Assembly: GCA_022579005.1 (NCBI GenBank)
Contig: MU401483.1
Span: 1-64,000 of the forward strand
DNA from: Poronia punctata
Taxonomy: Eukaryota; Ascomycota; Sordariomycetes; Xylariales; Xylariaceae
Direction of reading: 5' to 3'
DNA length: 64,000 bases
The position numbers and the translations under genes are program-made. The notes below the pieces were generated by a model. It was not told where the DNA came from, made no database searches, and was given only the letters and a program-made list of their open reading frames with translations. Shown piece after piece: positions 11,897-22,968 of the stretch (position 1 is its first letter; every line of letters starts with the position of its first letter).

Positions 11897-12816
11897 TTGG
11901 ACTACGAGGTGCTGGTCATAAGGTAAAAGGGAAGATATAGTTTCGTCTCTTGCTTGGGGATCTATCCATCTACAAGATCCTCCATGTCAAGAAAGCCTGC
12001 GTGGGAAAAGGAACAACAATGTATAATAACGGCTAGCTTGGCCATATACCTAGATGCCCTGGTCTTGTCTCACGGGATCATCGAGCATATATATATGGTA
12101 GCTACCTCATGCTCTAATACAGGATACTGAGGAATGCTTCTAACCATTGATAGCACTGACCCTGTTAGCCGGCTGGTGGTCTTATCCCGGGAAACCCTTT
12201 CTACTAATTCTAGGCACTGATATGTTATATATATACCCCAGTCGGCGGTTCTCGTTTCTATGGGGAAGAACGAATCTAATATCACGACTATAAGGCTTGG
12301 AGGTAGGTTTTACATGGCGTAGATGAAAGTGATGTTGGCAGGTATATTATATCCTGTCATCACGTGTACCGGTATCTCATTCCTCCTCCCCTAGGCTATT
12401 TGTATGAATACACGCATGAGAAACAGCCTGTGATACTATAAACATTTCGACGGCAGTGTATGAATGAACGACGACACATGATGGCAAGCAAGGTTGCAAA
12501 AGAAAGAACGTCCTAACCTACCAACGCCCCTACTCGCGCTCGAAATTAGGTATCGCCTACCGCGAATGTCGTCCATGTCACTCTAATCCCCATCAGAGTA
12601 GAGTCCGTTCTTTTTCTGCCCGGTTTCTCAAGTTTCGACGTCAAAATGGATGCCAATAAAGGCGCGTCGTTAAAAAGGTGGCTTGGATTTTAATTTCCAA
12701 ATCCAATCTAGCCTAAATGGGTCAAGTGTGTGGCTTAGATTACCCCTGCCCACTTCCAAGACTTGACTTGACGGGTTGAGCAAATATGCAGACTTACAAT
12801 CTCAGCTGAACGTCTA

Positions 12817-12833
12817 GGGGGGGGGGGGGGGGG
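12817..12833. repeat. homopolymer G17
   Basis: Seventeen consecutive G residues in intergenic DNA. Such runs are error-prone in assembly, so the exact length is uncertain. Confidence 0.85.
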
Positions 12834-13071
12834 ACGGAGACCGGGATACGAAGAACAACCGCATATGATTGATATATGACTGGGTTGAGTTAGCCTAATC
12901 CGAGTAACCTATCTAGCTGAGCAAAATGTTTATTATTTCAAGATGTCATCCATCTACTCTTCCCCTTTCCTTTCTTTTTTCATTTTCTTGTATTTCCAAC
13001 AGGGTAGTGAAACAATGTGATTGGAGGTAAATAGACATATAACATAACAAGGTCAAGCATCTCATCTCACC

Positions 13072-13092
13072 ATGCCCACCATGCCGAACAAT

Positions 13093-13124
<32 letters not shown>

Positions 13125-14948
13125 CTACGACGCAAACTACAACTCCCCCACCGACATAATCACATACATAGGCGTCCCGCTCGCCGTCCTCGGCGTCCTA
13201 CCAATCTTATACAACACCCTCGCGACTTTGACGGCGCTATCAAAGATCAAACGCATGCTCCGCCGGAACGGGAAAATCACCACGGCCCTAACCCGCAGCG
13301 ACGTGATCAACAAGGTCATCGAAGTAGATCTCCCCCGCTACGCAGTCCAGCCCTGGGACAGATATACCCATCGGGACGAATACTGGTCCTTGTCCCGCCA
13401 GCCGTCGTCTATACCGGGTGGATCATGGACGACGTTTAATTGGCGGACTAACAGGATTGGGATCCGGACGCAGAGGATCGAATACGCGGATCAATTACGA
13501 CAGCCGCAGGTCGAGGTGGAGTTCCAGGCTTTGGTGGGGTATCTGCTGGATCTGGGAGGGGTGCCGGATCCGCAGGGGTGGAGGTTGTTGAGGTCTTCGG
13601 GATTATGGACGCCTACGGGGTGTTCGCTTATGAGGAGTCCCGATGGGACGAGGCCGGCGTTGACGATGGCTGCGTTGGATGATTCCGATGGTCATCTGTC
13701 TTTGAAAGTTACCTGGGAAAAGGGGTGGACTACGAGGGATGCGGAGGCTTTGCCGCCTTATTGGATTAGGTTACCTGCTCCTGCTCCGTTTGATAAGGGG
13801 GAAGAGATGGAAGAGGGAGAAGGGAAAGGGGCAAGCACTTCGAAACAACAAGAACAACAACAACAACAAGTGGATGATGATGGTGATAAGGACGAGGAGG
13901 ATATTAAACCCCCAACGCGCAAATCATCCGTCTCAATATCTCAAGACTCGGTACAGAAACAAGCAGAGAAGAACGCATGCGCAGCAATAATCTGTGAATT
14001 CACAGTCGACGGACTCCAATCAGCACTAAGCCAAGATACCAACCCCTTGTCATCTTCAGCCGAAATCCACAGTTTATACACGAATCATCTATCAACCGCC
14101 AGCTACGGGAGGACATGGTTCGCAAGCGCGGCAACGGCATACGGAACGACAAGCCAGACGGTTTTATGGAACTACAAGATCCCCGACGAAATACTAGCTT
14201 TTGCCCGACGGGATACCGTCCCATGCGGTCTTTTAGAGATTAGCGAGATTGTGGGGGCAGAGTCGACGCCGCAGTGGCAGAGCGCGTCCGATGAGAATAT
14301 TTTGATCATGGAACAGCATGAGAGTTGGACCAGGAGGACGAGAGAGACGGCTGCTGCTATGATGGCCGAGGCGAGGATGGAGCCGGCTCAGAGGGATTTT
14401 GCTGCTAGACAGAGGATGATGAAGGAGACGCAGGCGAGGTTGGATGAGAGTATGTTGTTTCTCTTCTCCCCCTTCATTTTTGTGAGAAGAGATGAAACTA
14501 AAAGATGTATTAATGAATCCTAGTGCGCGATAAAGCCCGTCGAGAAGCCCAACGTCAAACAACGCGTAGAAACGAAGCAATAACCAGTCCGAGATGGGAT
14601 AATAAACTCGTAGCCGAACATTGTCTAACATGGCTACGGAGAGGGCGAAAAATAATCAACCCGGATCTATCCCTTCGCGAAGTGGTCGGAAATCTGCTCC
14701 ATCGAATGGTCCTGGATGGAGCGTTTGCGACTGGTATTTGCGAAATGTTGGACACGTGGAAAGCATGGGCTGGTAATGGGGGGATGAGACCCGAGGATCT
14801 GGATGTTGTGCAGGGGAATTTGGAAGTCTTTGCGCAGGCTAGTTTGTTGGTTGCGTTGATCAAGGATGCTACTAGTGCACATGAGGGGACTTTGGCTATG
14901 GATTTGCAGGAATGTTTGAGGATGTGGAGGGTTGTGAGACTTGGATAG
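13072..14948 (+). CDS. fungal protein of unknown function with N-terminal membrane segment
   Basis: Model: join(13072..14449, 14524..14948), 600 aa, one 74-nt intron (GTATGT to CCTAG) joining QARLDE to MRDKARREAQ in phase. The N-terminus is MPTMP followed by 13 asparagines (AAC repeats) and then a hydrophobic stretch IITYIGVPLAVLGVLPILYN near residues 28-50, probably a signal anchor. The central part (RYAVQPWDRYTHRDEYWSLS, GGSWTTFNWRTNRIGIRTQR, YADQLRQPQVEVEFQALVGY) resembles a widespread but uncharacterised group of Pezizomycotina proteins as I remember it. Acidic and Gln-rich low-complexity segments occur around residues 245-285. The C-terminal half is helical without a known motif. No function can be assigned. 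Confidence 0.8.
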
Positions 14949-14972
14949 GGATATGAATCCTAAACTAGGTGC

Positions 14973-15640
14973 CTACCTACCTAAGTAAAAACAAATGCCA
15001 CCATCCACAATCTGAGTCTGTCCCGTGATAGAATTACTATCATTACTCGCCAGGAAGGTCACCACTAGGGTTAAATACCCATTAGTAAAGACAATGATTT
15101 GAAAAGACAAGAAATAAAAGAAAAGAGCGATAACCCACACTTGGCAACATCCTCCGGAACACCAACCCTCCCCAACGCCTCCCCCTTTTCCAACCCCAAC
15201 CTCTCAGCAAAAAACTCCCCATCAACCGCATCCCACCCTTCCGTCTCCACGATCCCGAATTCGCCGTGATATTATGTTCCGCCATTGTCATCGCATACCT
15301 ACGTCTCTGACCGCCCATTTTACTCGCGCTATAGGTAATGCGGCAAGAGCGCAACCGGTTTAAACGCCGATATCGAAGACGCCGCCAGTAACATCCCCCC
15401 CCCCGATCGCTACACATGCATCATCGTGCCCCTTGCGAGATGAGTTGTTTGGCCGCTGTCGAGAGACAAGACAGTTTTGTTTTGTACACCCATTGCCAAG
15501 AACGTTGTTGACCGTGAACATTTGCCGGAAATTCGGCCGGTGTGATTTCAAGCAGGGGCCAAGCCATCGACTCTCGACGAGAAAAGACTATGGACAAGGG
15601 ATCGATAGAAAGCTAGGTAGAGCGGTGGATAATGATAAAT
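14973..15640 (-). pseudogene. decayed short-chain dehydrogenase/reductase (acetoin/diacetyl-reductase type)
   Basis: The minus strand carries ordered fragments of a classical SDR split between frames. In order: PLLEITPAEFPANV, FTVNNVLG and VYKTK, TAAKQLISQGARMMH, ITYSASKMGG (the catalytic YxxxK motif), YAMTMAEHNITANSG, IVETEGWDAVDGEFFAERLG, GEALGRVGVPEDVAK, then VTFLASNDSNSITGQTQIVD ending at a stop at 14973. A degenerate intron (GTGGGT donor, CCCTAG acceptor) may join PEDVAKL to VTFLAS. The first roughly 80 residues, including the Rossmann TGxxxGxG motif, are absent, and several small indels break the frame. The family normally reduces small keto or alcohol substrates with NAD(P)H. Broken as it stands, so unlikely to be functional. 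Confidence 0.75.
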
Positions 15641-16145
15641 AAGCCCCCGAGCAGAAAAAGAGTTGATCAACATCGTCGAGTTTTTTCTCAAGCGCGATAC
15701 CGGTACTGTACTGTATTGCCGGTGATTATTATTAGGCCCCGGTGAATATATTCAGCTACCTAGTCAACCCGGAGCTGGCTCTCTTGCAGAGCTAACTAAC
15801 TAAAACAAGCTCCAAAGTGTTGTGTTGTGTTGTGTTGGCAGCCATTTCCCAGATAGTCGTCACCATGCGCAATTTCCTCGGGGGGGAATCTCTTGGAGCT
15901 CGTCATCTGGACTGTTACCGTACCTCATATCTAACTCGGAGAGATAAAGAGTGTAGCCTCTTGGTGGTTGGGCTATTTGCCGCCATGTTCTTGAAAGCAT
16001 CGCAAAGGGGGACGTTTGGCAGAGTCTACCGTACTAGGTAGGTAGGTAGGTAGCTACCTAGACTTTCCGTCCCGATCCCGGAATTTTCCTTTTTCCTTTT
16101 TCCTTGTCCATACTTACCTATACATGTCCATACCTATACAAACAC

Positions 16146-16256
16146 CAAGCCGTCCAGGACGAGATCGCGGATCTCGCAACCGAGGGAGCCGGGTCGCTCT
16201 GGGAATTCCGCGCGTCGGAGCCCGTCAGCTTTGACGCGCTGGGTCCGGAAGTGTAG
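16146..16256 (+). pseudogene. possible terminal-exon relic of an unknown gene
   Basis: A GC-rich island in AT-rich surroundings reads QAVQDEIADLATEGAGSLWE and then FRASEPVSFDALGPEV before a stop. The composition and sequence look protein-like, but nothing upstream extends it, so it may be the 3' remnant of a lost gene. The opposite strand is also open here, so the strand is uncertain and chance is possible. Confidence 0.2.
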
Positions 16257-17682
16257 GTAGGTACTTTAGGTAAGTAAGTAGGTAGCCTGAAACGGGCGTC
16301 TGTTAGGTATTTTATGGTGGGGGGTTCTGCTCGTGAGCCCGGAGATTGCTAGCAGGCGTCCCTTAGGTTAGGTTAGGTACCTACCTAGAGGGAGGTAGAT
16401 GGTGATATTGTAGATACCTACTAGAGGATTATTCCACAACGGAGGCTTTCCGTTTCTCCGAGACCGAGGGGAGAGTGTGATCCTAGGTACCGGTACTGGA
16501 TATTATAGAAGGGTGAAAGGTGATGGTGAAGGTAAAGAGGATGGTGAAGGAGGCGGTAGTTGGAAATGGTTGGATTTATATTTAAATCAGTTACAGGTCG
16601 CGTCCCTTACGAAAAACTTCGGACCCTTTTTTTATTTTTTATTTTTTATATAACGCAGAAGCCCTCTAAGAAATCAATAACATAACGTATAATCGATCCG
16701 GTATCAAATCCAATCAAGTCAGATCAGATATGGGGAACCTATTCTTAAATTACTTTATCCAGTCTACAACATCAGACCGCGTCCAACACAAACGATCGTT
16801 AGCAAGGTAGGTAGGTAAGGTATATTAGTCTAGTATCACTTCCTCCTACAAGGATATATAGGTACTTACTTGAAGCGTTCAAAGTTCAATTTAATCCCAG
16901 CCTTAACTTACAACTTAATCAAGCCACGTAACATCTACTCGTATACATTTCAAGACTTCTTATACCGCGCAGTAGACATACCAAGGTATCAATCTACCTA
17001 CCTTTTACGTGTCAAGAAGACAAGACAGCTGACTATGTAGGTACCTACCATGTTCGAGTACCTACGTCTTGTTCTAATATTATAAATAAGTTAAAAAAGG
17101 CCCATGATAGTTTCTAGGTCGATTGCTCCAAGTAAAAGGTAAGGTAAGGTAGTCCATAGACAGAGAACTAATAGCTATTACAAATTGAGATACATGTATG
17201 TGTGTGGTCTTACGAGGCCGTCAAAAGACAGACAGGTGGAAATTTTGGTTAAAAGGAGCAGGTAGTTTTGTTTTCTGTTGCATTTTAGTGTTGGCATGTC
17301 AAGTTGAGGAAAGTCTTTTGTTATCAACGACCAATAAAATGACAAAACTCACTCATCTCAAGTCAGAGTATTATGTTCTTTCATCTTGTTATGAGAGCAT
17401 TATACGTGTATAAACTATACACGTACACGTAAATATGAGTTGGATGATAAGGTATTAATTGGTAACTTTTACGCTAATTCAATTGCCAAGGCACCATGAT
17501 CTTGAGTGGGTTTCAAAGTGGGGTGGGAGCGTGGTTTATCAGATCGACACCCCACTTCCCGCCTTGGGGTATTTTCGCGTAAAGGAATCGGTGACATGCC
17601 GGATCCGCATCCCCCCATTCCACACCGTTGACCCTTCTGACGACTCACGAGTACTCGTACGTGTACGTGTACGAATTACTGT

Positions 17683-17705
17683 ACCTAACCTAACCTAACC
17701 CCCCT
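17683..17705. repeat. short CCTAA pentamer array
   Basis: Three to four tandem copies of CCTAA followed by CCCC. The period is five rather than the six of the common fungal telomere repeat. Confidence 0.7.
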
Positions 17706-19353
17706 ACCTGGCAGCCTGGTAAACATCCCACCTATTTCATAGCCAGTTGCTATCGACAATACCAGGAGGAAGGTAGCTGTGGGTTAGAAGAGTGTCATGC
17801 CAGCACCTTTTACTGTCCAATGACGATGCCCCGACCCCACGCATCCCACGGCATATTTGAAACGAGAGAGTATAAGGTGAATAGACTGGAACCTGCCGAT
17901 TCCCGCCTTGGCTGTCTGGTGTTACTGCCGGAGAGCCAAAGGCAAGGCGCTGTTCTTCTGCTACCTCGGTTTGAATCGAGCTTCGCATCTCCAATCGGGC
18001 TGACAACAAATGTTGGAGAGGTCTTAACGCTTGTTACCGTAGCATTCAGGCACAGCACAGCCTCCCTCATTTGGCTAACCTAGCAACGACTGGGAATGTG
18101 TATGCCGACATGTCTATCCCATGTATCAGCTCCTATCGCCATAAATCGAGGTTCTCATGGACATGACATGGTTGATGATAGCGACGACGATGACGGCCTA
18201 GTTAGAAGAGTGATAACTCATATTCCCAGTGAGTGTTACTCTGAATGGCAAATGCAGAACATAACGCGCCCTTGAACAAATTTGGAATCGCGCTCTTTTC
18301 GGATCGTCCATTTTACACCTTCTTGGGGAAAGTATCATGTTAAGATAGGAAATAAAGCCGCAAGAGGGCGCATTTCCAGCGGTGGACGACGGTGTGCGTA
18401 GCAATACCATATTGCGAAACGCCGCTGCCTATCTTCTCGAAACCTAGAATTGTACCGGGCAACCGGACCATTGCTAATCGACTCTGATGCTCTGCTTGCT
18501 TGTAAATTTCATGTTGAGAATTTTGTTCGGGCGAAGGTGAGTATACAGTATACTCACCGCCATGCTTCTTGAACCCCAAAGGGGGGATAGCAAGAGAACT
18601 CAAGGCGGCCACCTGTTAAATCCGGCTGTTTGTGCCTCGTCATCTGCCGCACTAATCAAAAGAGGCGCCAAGAAGGTCGTAGTCAGAAATCCCGGTATCT
18701 TCATGGACTCCATAATAAAGCTTAGCTGGTGCCAAGGCATTTTATTCTCCTTATTCTGACCTCCTTCCATGCATAGTTAGCGCGCCGGCAGGGCAGAGCT
18801 TCAGTGTGCCTGATACCCCAGAGTGAATGATAGCCTGGGCAACGGCATACGCATGCAGCGTGAGCTTGGAAGTTGGGGGTTAAATCACACTGTCACCAAC
18901 ACCCGCAGCTAGCATGATAGAAATCGCGACAGCGGCGCCTGGCTTCCATCATCGAGACAAGGCAATACGGTATTCGGATTTCCAATCTCTGTTGATGATC
19001 TGGTCTGCGGGTTGAGTTTGCAAACGACAAGAGACAAATTTCCAACCTCTCAACCTTGAGCTGCTTGAGCTATATCTCAGCGACATCTCCCGAGTCCCCG
19101 TTGAGGCGGAACCCAGCCGCATAACCTCAAGACCCGCGCGTCTCGAGTGAAGACGAGGCTATCCACCACCTAGTGCTGCACAGAGGACCACTTTCGTTTG
19201 GAGTCCCCTCCCAAAGCATCATGGCCCTCTTAGAATCCCACTTTCCTTTATAGGTGTCAACAAGCCGACTACCTTCCTGATGTTTGTTGGACGCCTCGCC
19301 GATCTCAGAGATATGCTATCTCTCGTGTGCTTATTGCCCTCGTGTCATGGGAG

Positions 19354-19359
19354 TATAAA
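19354..19359 (+). promoter_or_regulatory. TATA box of deuterolysin gene
   Basis: TATAAA lies 130 nt before the ATG at 19489 and is followed by a C/T- and A/C-rich leader containing no other strong core element. It is a typical position for a strongly expressed fungal secreted enzyme gene. Confidence 0.55.
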
Positions 19360-19488
19360 GGCACAGGTCACCTCAGCGTTGGATGATCTTAACCCATCGA
19401 CTACAAGATCATCATCCGATCATCATCCTCCCTCGACCCAACCCATTACACCGGAACCCTTCACCATCCCCTAGCAGATCCATCCAAA

Positions 19489-20778
19489 ATGAAGTTCCTC
19501 GGAACCGCCGCCCTCTTTGCCTCCATCGTGAGCGCTGCTTCCTCTCCTCTTGATGTCCAGATCAAGCAGGTCGGCAACTCTGGCCTCAAGGCTACCATCA
19601 CCAACACCGGCTCCGAGGACCTGAAGGTGCTCAAGACCGGCACCATCTTGGACTCTGCCCCCGTTGAGAAGGTCCACGTCTTCAAGGGAGGTAAGTGAAC
19701 CAGAATGAACTGCAGTTGCCCTCTCCAAACAGGTTCTGACTCGACCGGGCTTCACAGAGAGCAAGGTCGGCTTCCAGGGCATCAAGCTCCGTATTACCCA
19801 GGGTAACTACGAGGATGATGTCTTCCAGGTCATCCCCGCCGGCCAGACCGTCGAGGTGAACTTCGACGCTGCTGAGCTACACGACCTCGCCGCCAGCGGT
19901 GCCTACGACTTTGTCGCCAACGGCGTCCTGTCCTACGCCGCTGCCGACAGCAACGAGATTGCCGGCACCGTGCCCTACTCCAGCAACAAGATCACCGCCC
20001 AGGTCGATGGTACTGAAGCCGCCAAGGTTCGCGCTAGCTTCATGAACAAGCGCACCGTAAGTTCCACCTTTCCTTCCGATCCCCCCACAGGACCCTGATC
20101 GTCTCCCGGCCTGTGGGGCGCTCCTGCTGGACCGTGTCGTCAACGGTTGTGCTGACATGCCATACGCGGTAACGATAGGCCGTCCAGTCCGACTGCACCG
20201 GCAGCTACGCCACCGCCACCAACAATGCCGTGAGCGCTTGCCGCTCATTCGCCGCCGCCGCCTCGTCGGCCGCTCTGACCAACACCGACAAGGTCGCCGA
20301 GTACTTCAAGTCCACCTCGGTCGGCTCCACCGTCGCTGCCGTCTTCGGCCGCGTCATCTCCGAGTGCGGCAGCACCAGCTCTGGTGTCTCCGACACCTAC
20401 TGCACCGACGTCTACGGTGCCTGCTCCAGCAACGTTCTGGCCTACACCCTCCCCTCGGGCAGCTACATCGTCAACTGCCCTCTCTACTTCAGCGCCCTGC
20501 CCGGCGTGTCCGGCACCTGCCACGCCCAGGACCAGGCCACCACCACCCTCCACGAGACCACCCACTTGACCCAGATCGCCGGCACCGACGATCTCGGCTA
20601 CGGCTACGACGCCGCCCTCAGCCTATCCTCCAGCCAGGCCCTGAACAACGCCGACTCCTACGCCCTCTTCGCCAATGGTAAGTCAAGCATGATATCTCTT
20701 TCTCTTTCCTTCGCAGCCAGTTCCCAATAACGGACGAGAGGCTAACCCTATTCAACAGCTATCCACGTTGGCTGCTAA
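19489..20778 (+). CDS. secreted deuterolysin metalloprotease (peptidase M35)
   Basis: A neutral zinc endopeptidase secreted to digest protein outside the cell. Model: join(19489..19690, 19758..20056, 20179..20677, 20759..20778), 339 aa, four exons, all in phase; the last exon has 20 nt and encodes AIHVGC. A signal peptide ([16 protein letters not shown]) precedes a propeptide of about 145 residues ([38 protein letters not shown]). A Kex2-type Lys-Arg at MNKR-T (near residue 166) should release the mature enzyme [11 protein letters not shown]. The aspzincin signature is complete: HETTH at about 292-296 and GTDDLGYG at about 302-309, supplying the two His ligands, catalytic Glu and third Asp ligand. 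Six or more cysteines in the mature part fit disulfides. GC-rich third positions suggest high expression. Confidence 0.95.
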
Positions 20779-21527
20779 GCGCCTTCATGCCGCACCTTTT
20801 TACCGACAAGCACCTGAACCTATTGAGCACCTACTTGGCTTGGCCTCTGTAGGAAGAAAGCAAAAACATGTGATAATAATATGTGAATTGAATAGCGATA
20901 AGGGGAAGGGAGAGAGGAAGAGGAAAATGGGTGCCTCTGTTCTTGGGAATAAGATAGCGTTTGAAGAATAAAAATAATTGGATGAACGACTGTGTTTCTA
21001 TTGATTAAGCTGTGTCGTGCTTGTGTTAAGGATTTCAATCAGAAGTGGCGTTTACGTGGTGGCCCGAGTGGAATGCTCTTGTCCTGTAGTCACTCGGAAT
21101 GGAACACCACATATGCATCGCACCTGCCCGCCCCTATACCGCGCCTGGCAAGAGGACCATAAGCTCCTTTATCGAGTGTTAGTAAGGAAAGTGCATTGCG
21201 TCTTAATGACAGTTGCCTCAATCATGTAGTCGTCCTTGCATGCATTTGGTAAGGTACACAGGAAGGTACTTACTTAGACGACATACCTCTTCAGCTATAT
21301 TCTTGAGCTACAACCGCACGAAAACGGAATATTATCAAATCTCACATGCGTGACAACCACCTGCATATTAGTGATCAGAGTTAGATGGTAACGGTGGGCA
21401 GAACAACAATATAGAAAGAAATGGGTATAGTGTAACAATTTTGATAATGAATAAACGCCTCCAAGTGTGTAGGTAATATATCGACAACACCCCACGTCAT
21501 CAGATCTCGATAAAAGGGATAAAAGCC
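20779..21527. other. convergent intergenic
   Basis: Spacer between the deuterolysin gene and the convergent rhodopsin-domain gene. It holds their 3' UTRs. No ORF with support; the frame 20820-21038 (-) lies in the deuterolysin 3' region. Confidence 0.5.
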
Positions 21528-22968
21528 TTAAAAACTCCCAGTATCGCTCCTACACAGGAGATCCCTAGGTGGCTTCGTAATCGAAGTATGCGAGTGTGAG
21601 TACGAATGCGACCTCGGCGTTAGAGTCGGTGAGAGCGACAGCTCGACAGCCAGTCTCATCCCCTCGCTCCCATTCCCTAAATCTCTTGTCGTTCTCCTTC
21701 CTCTTGCCGTCATTCCACGCCGTCGCTGGCTCTCTCTTTTCGAGCGTCTGACAAATGAGCGCAAGCTAGGCAAACATACGGCTAGGAGACTGGCTACGAT
21801 CTCGACCAAGGCCCACACGTCAATCGTGTGCGTGATGTTCGCTTTCGGGACGCTTTGCACTAGTTTGACTGTTTATATCGTGGCGGGATTAGTCAGATAA
21901 CTGAAGTCACGTAAGATGACAGGTTAAGCGAGTCTTGTAAAAGGGGCCCAGGAGTGTGGTTACAAAGCACAAAGGTGTGATATATAGATGGCTTGAAGAG
22001 GACGTAATTGGGTAGTGAGATTAAGGCATACCGTCGAGGTAAGACGGTAGTAATAGATTGGATTCGGCGTGGAGGGAGGGTAAGAAGGAAAGAAAAAAAA
22101 TGACAAGGTAAGATATCTTTGCTTACGTGTGGTCCATCTCGCTAGCGCCGCGAGAATGCTCAAGGCCGCGACGGCAATGACGAGCGCGAAACCGCTCCAT
22201 TCCGCCTTAGTGATACGAGTCTCGGTAGTATGGGCCCTGCGTTCACGGCTGAGGGTGCCAAGGGCAAATAGAGGTAGCGTAAGAATTACGAGGTCGGTAG
22301 AGATGTTGGCGGCGGTGGAAACAGTGACCGACTTGATGTCGTGTACAGCCGAGCACAGGTGGCCATTGATGTCCCAGTTTCGGCTGACGGGATCGCACCA
22401 CCGCAGAAGCAGCACGAGATGCAGCACAAAGGTGATGACGGTGTAGAGAGTGGCAAAGGCCACCATGTGCCGCGCCTTGCGTGTCTCCATCAGTCTCATC
22501 ACATCCGCAAAGAAGGCGATCAGCGCGAATTTGGCTGCCCAGAGCGAGATGTAGATGAAGAAGAGAGACACCCACGACACGTACAGAAGGTGGGCCGACA
22601 ACGGCCGCGGTACGCTGTAGTATAGCTCGCTCCAAGGTAAATGCACGTATCGCTGTCTCAGGCTGTTCTTCCACGCGTTAATGCTGATGAGAACAATCCC
22701 CGACAGCCACGAGAGCACGATGAGGCCGTCGGATATGCTGCGGCTCAGGGCTTGCGGCTTCGCTTCCCTCCATCGAAGCCAGAATCGGAGAATGATGGGG
22801 ATCAAGGCCAAAGTCATAGCCGCCCAGTCGATGGCTATGAAAGCCGCTGGTATGTCACATCAGTCTTCCGATACTTTCATCTTTCCCCACTCCTCTGTTT
22901 CAGGGACATGAGGGGAGGTATCAAGGCGGCGACCTACGTAAAGGTATATCTATATCTTGATAGACCAT
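21528..22968 (-). CDS. rhodopsin-domain (PTH11/SAT4-like) seven-helix membrane protein
   Basis: Model: complement(join(21528..21868, 22127..22846, 22938..22968)), 363 aa. The start exon encodes MVYQDIDIPL and joins PAFIAIDWAAMTLALIPIIL. The long second intron (258 nt, GTAAGC to AACAG) restores WTTLKLVQSVPKANITHTID, a hallmark of this family. Hydrophobic segments fit about seven helices: MTLALIPIILRFWL, DGLIVLSWLSGIVLIS, LLYVSWVSLFFIYISLW, MVAFATLYTVITFVLHLVLL, ISTDLVILTLPLFALG, SGFALVIAVAALSILAALA, and VWALVEIVASLLAVCLPSL. The C-terminal tail is Ser/Thr/Arg-rich. No CFEM cysteine domain is present, so it is the plain rhodopsin-type class of fungal membrane proteins. Ligands and function are unknown. 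The 31-nt first exon is the least certain part. Confidence 0.85.

Larger units (their letters stand above)
11560..13071. other. intergenic with simple repeats
   Basis: No supported gene. It contains a TATG microsatellite and a poly-G run (listed separately). The right end leads into the gene at 13072. The left end is the likely promoter of the minus-strand gene ending at 11559. Confidence 0.5.
15661..19340. other. gene-poor region, about 3.7 kb
   Basis: No complete gene is supported. It contains several runs of GGTAGGTA/TACCTACC words (near 16035-16062, 16256-16285, 16370-16385, 16805-16822), a short GC-rich open segment at 16146-16256 described separately, and a CCTAA pentamer array near 17685. 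Frames such as 17820-18083 (+) and 17810-18070 (-) overlap each other and look like chance. Confidence 0.5.

Noticed and set aside
17683..17705. Telomere-like CCTAA repeat
   Set aside because: Period is five, not six (CCCTAA), only a few copies are present, and housekeeping genes lie on both sides.
17810..18083. Overlapping plus and minus frames of about 87 codons
   Set aside because: Mutually antisense, no family resemblance and no promoter or intron signals.
20157..20681. 174-codon Arg-rich frame overlapping deuterolysin
   Set aside because: Alternative-frame shadow produced by high GC third positions in the deuterolysin exon.
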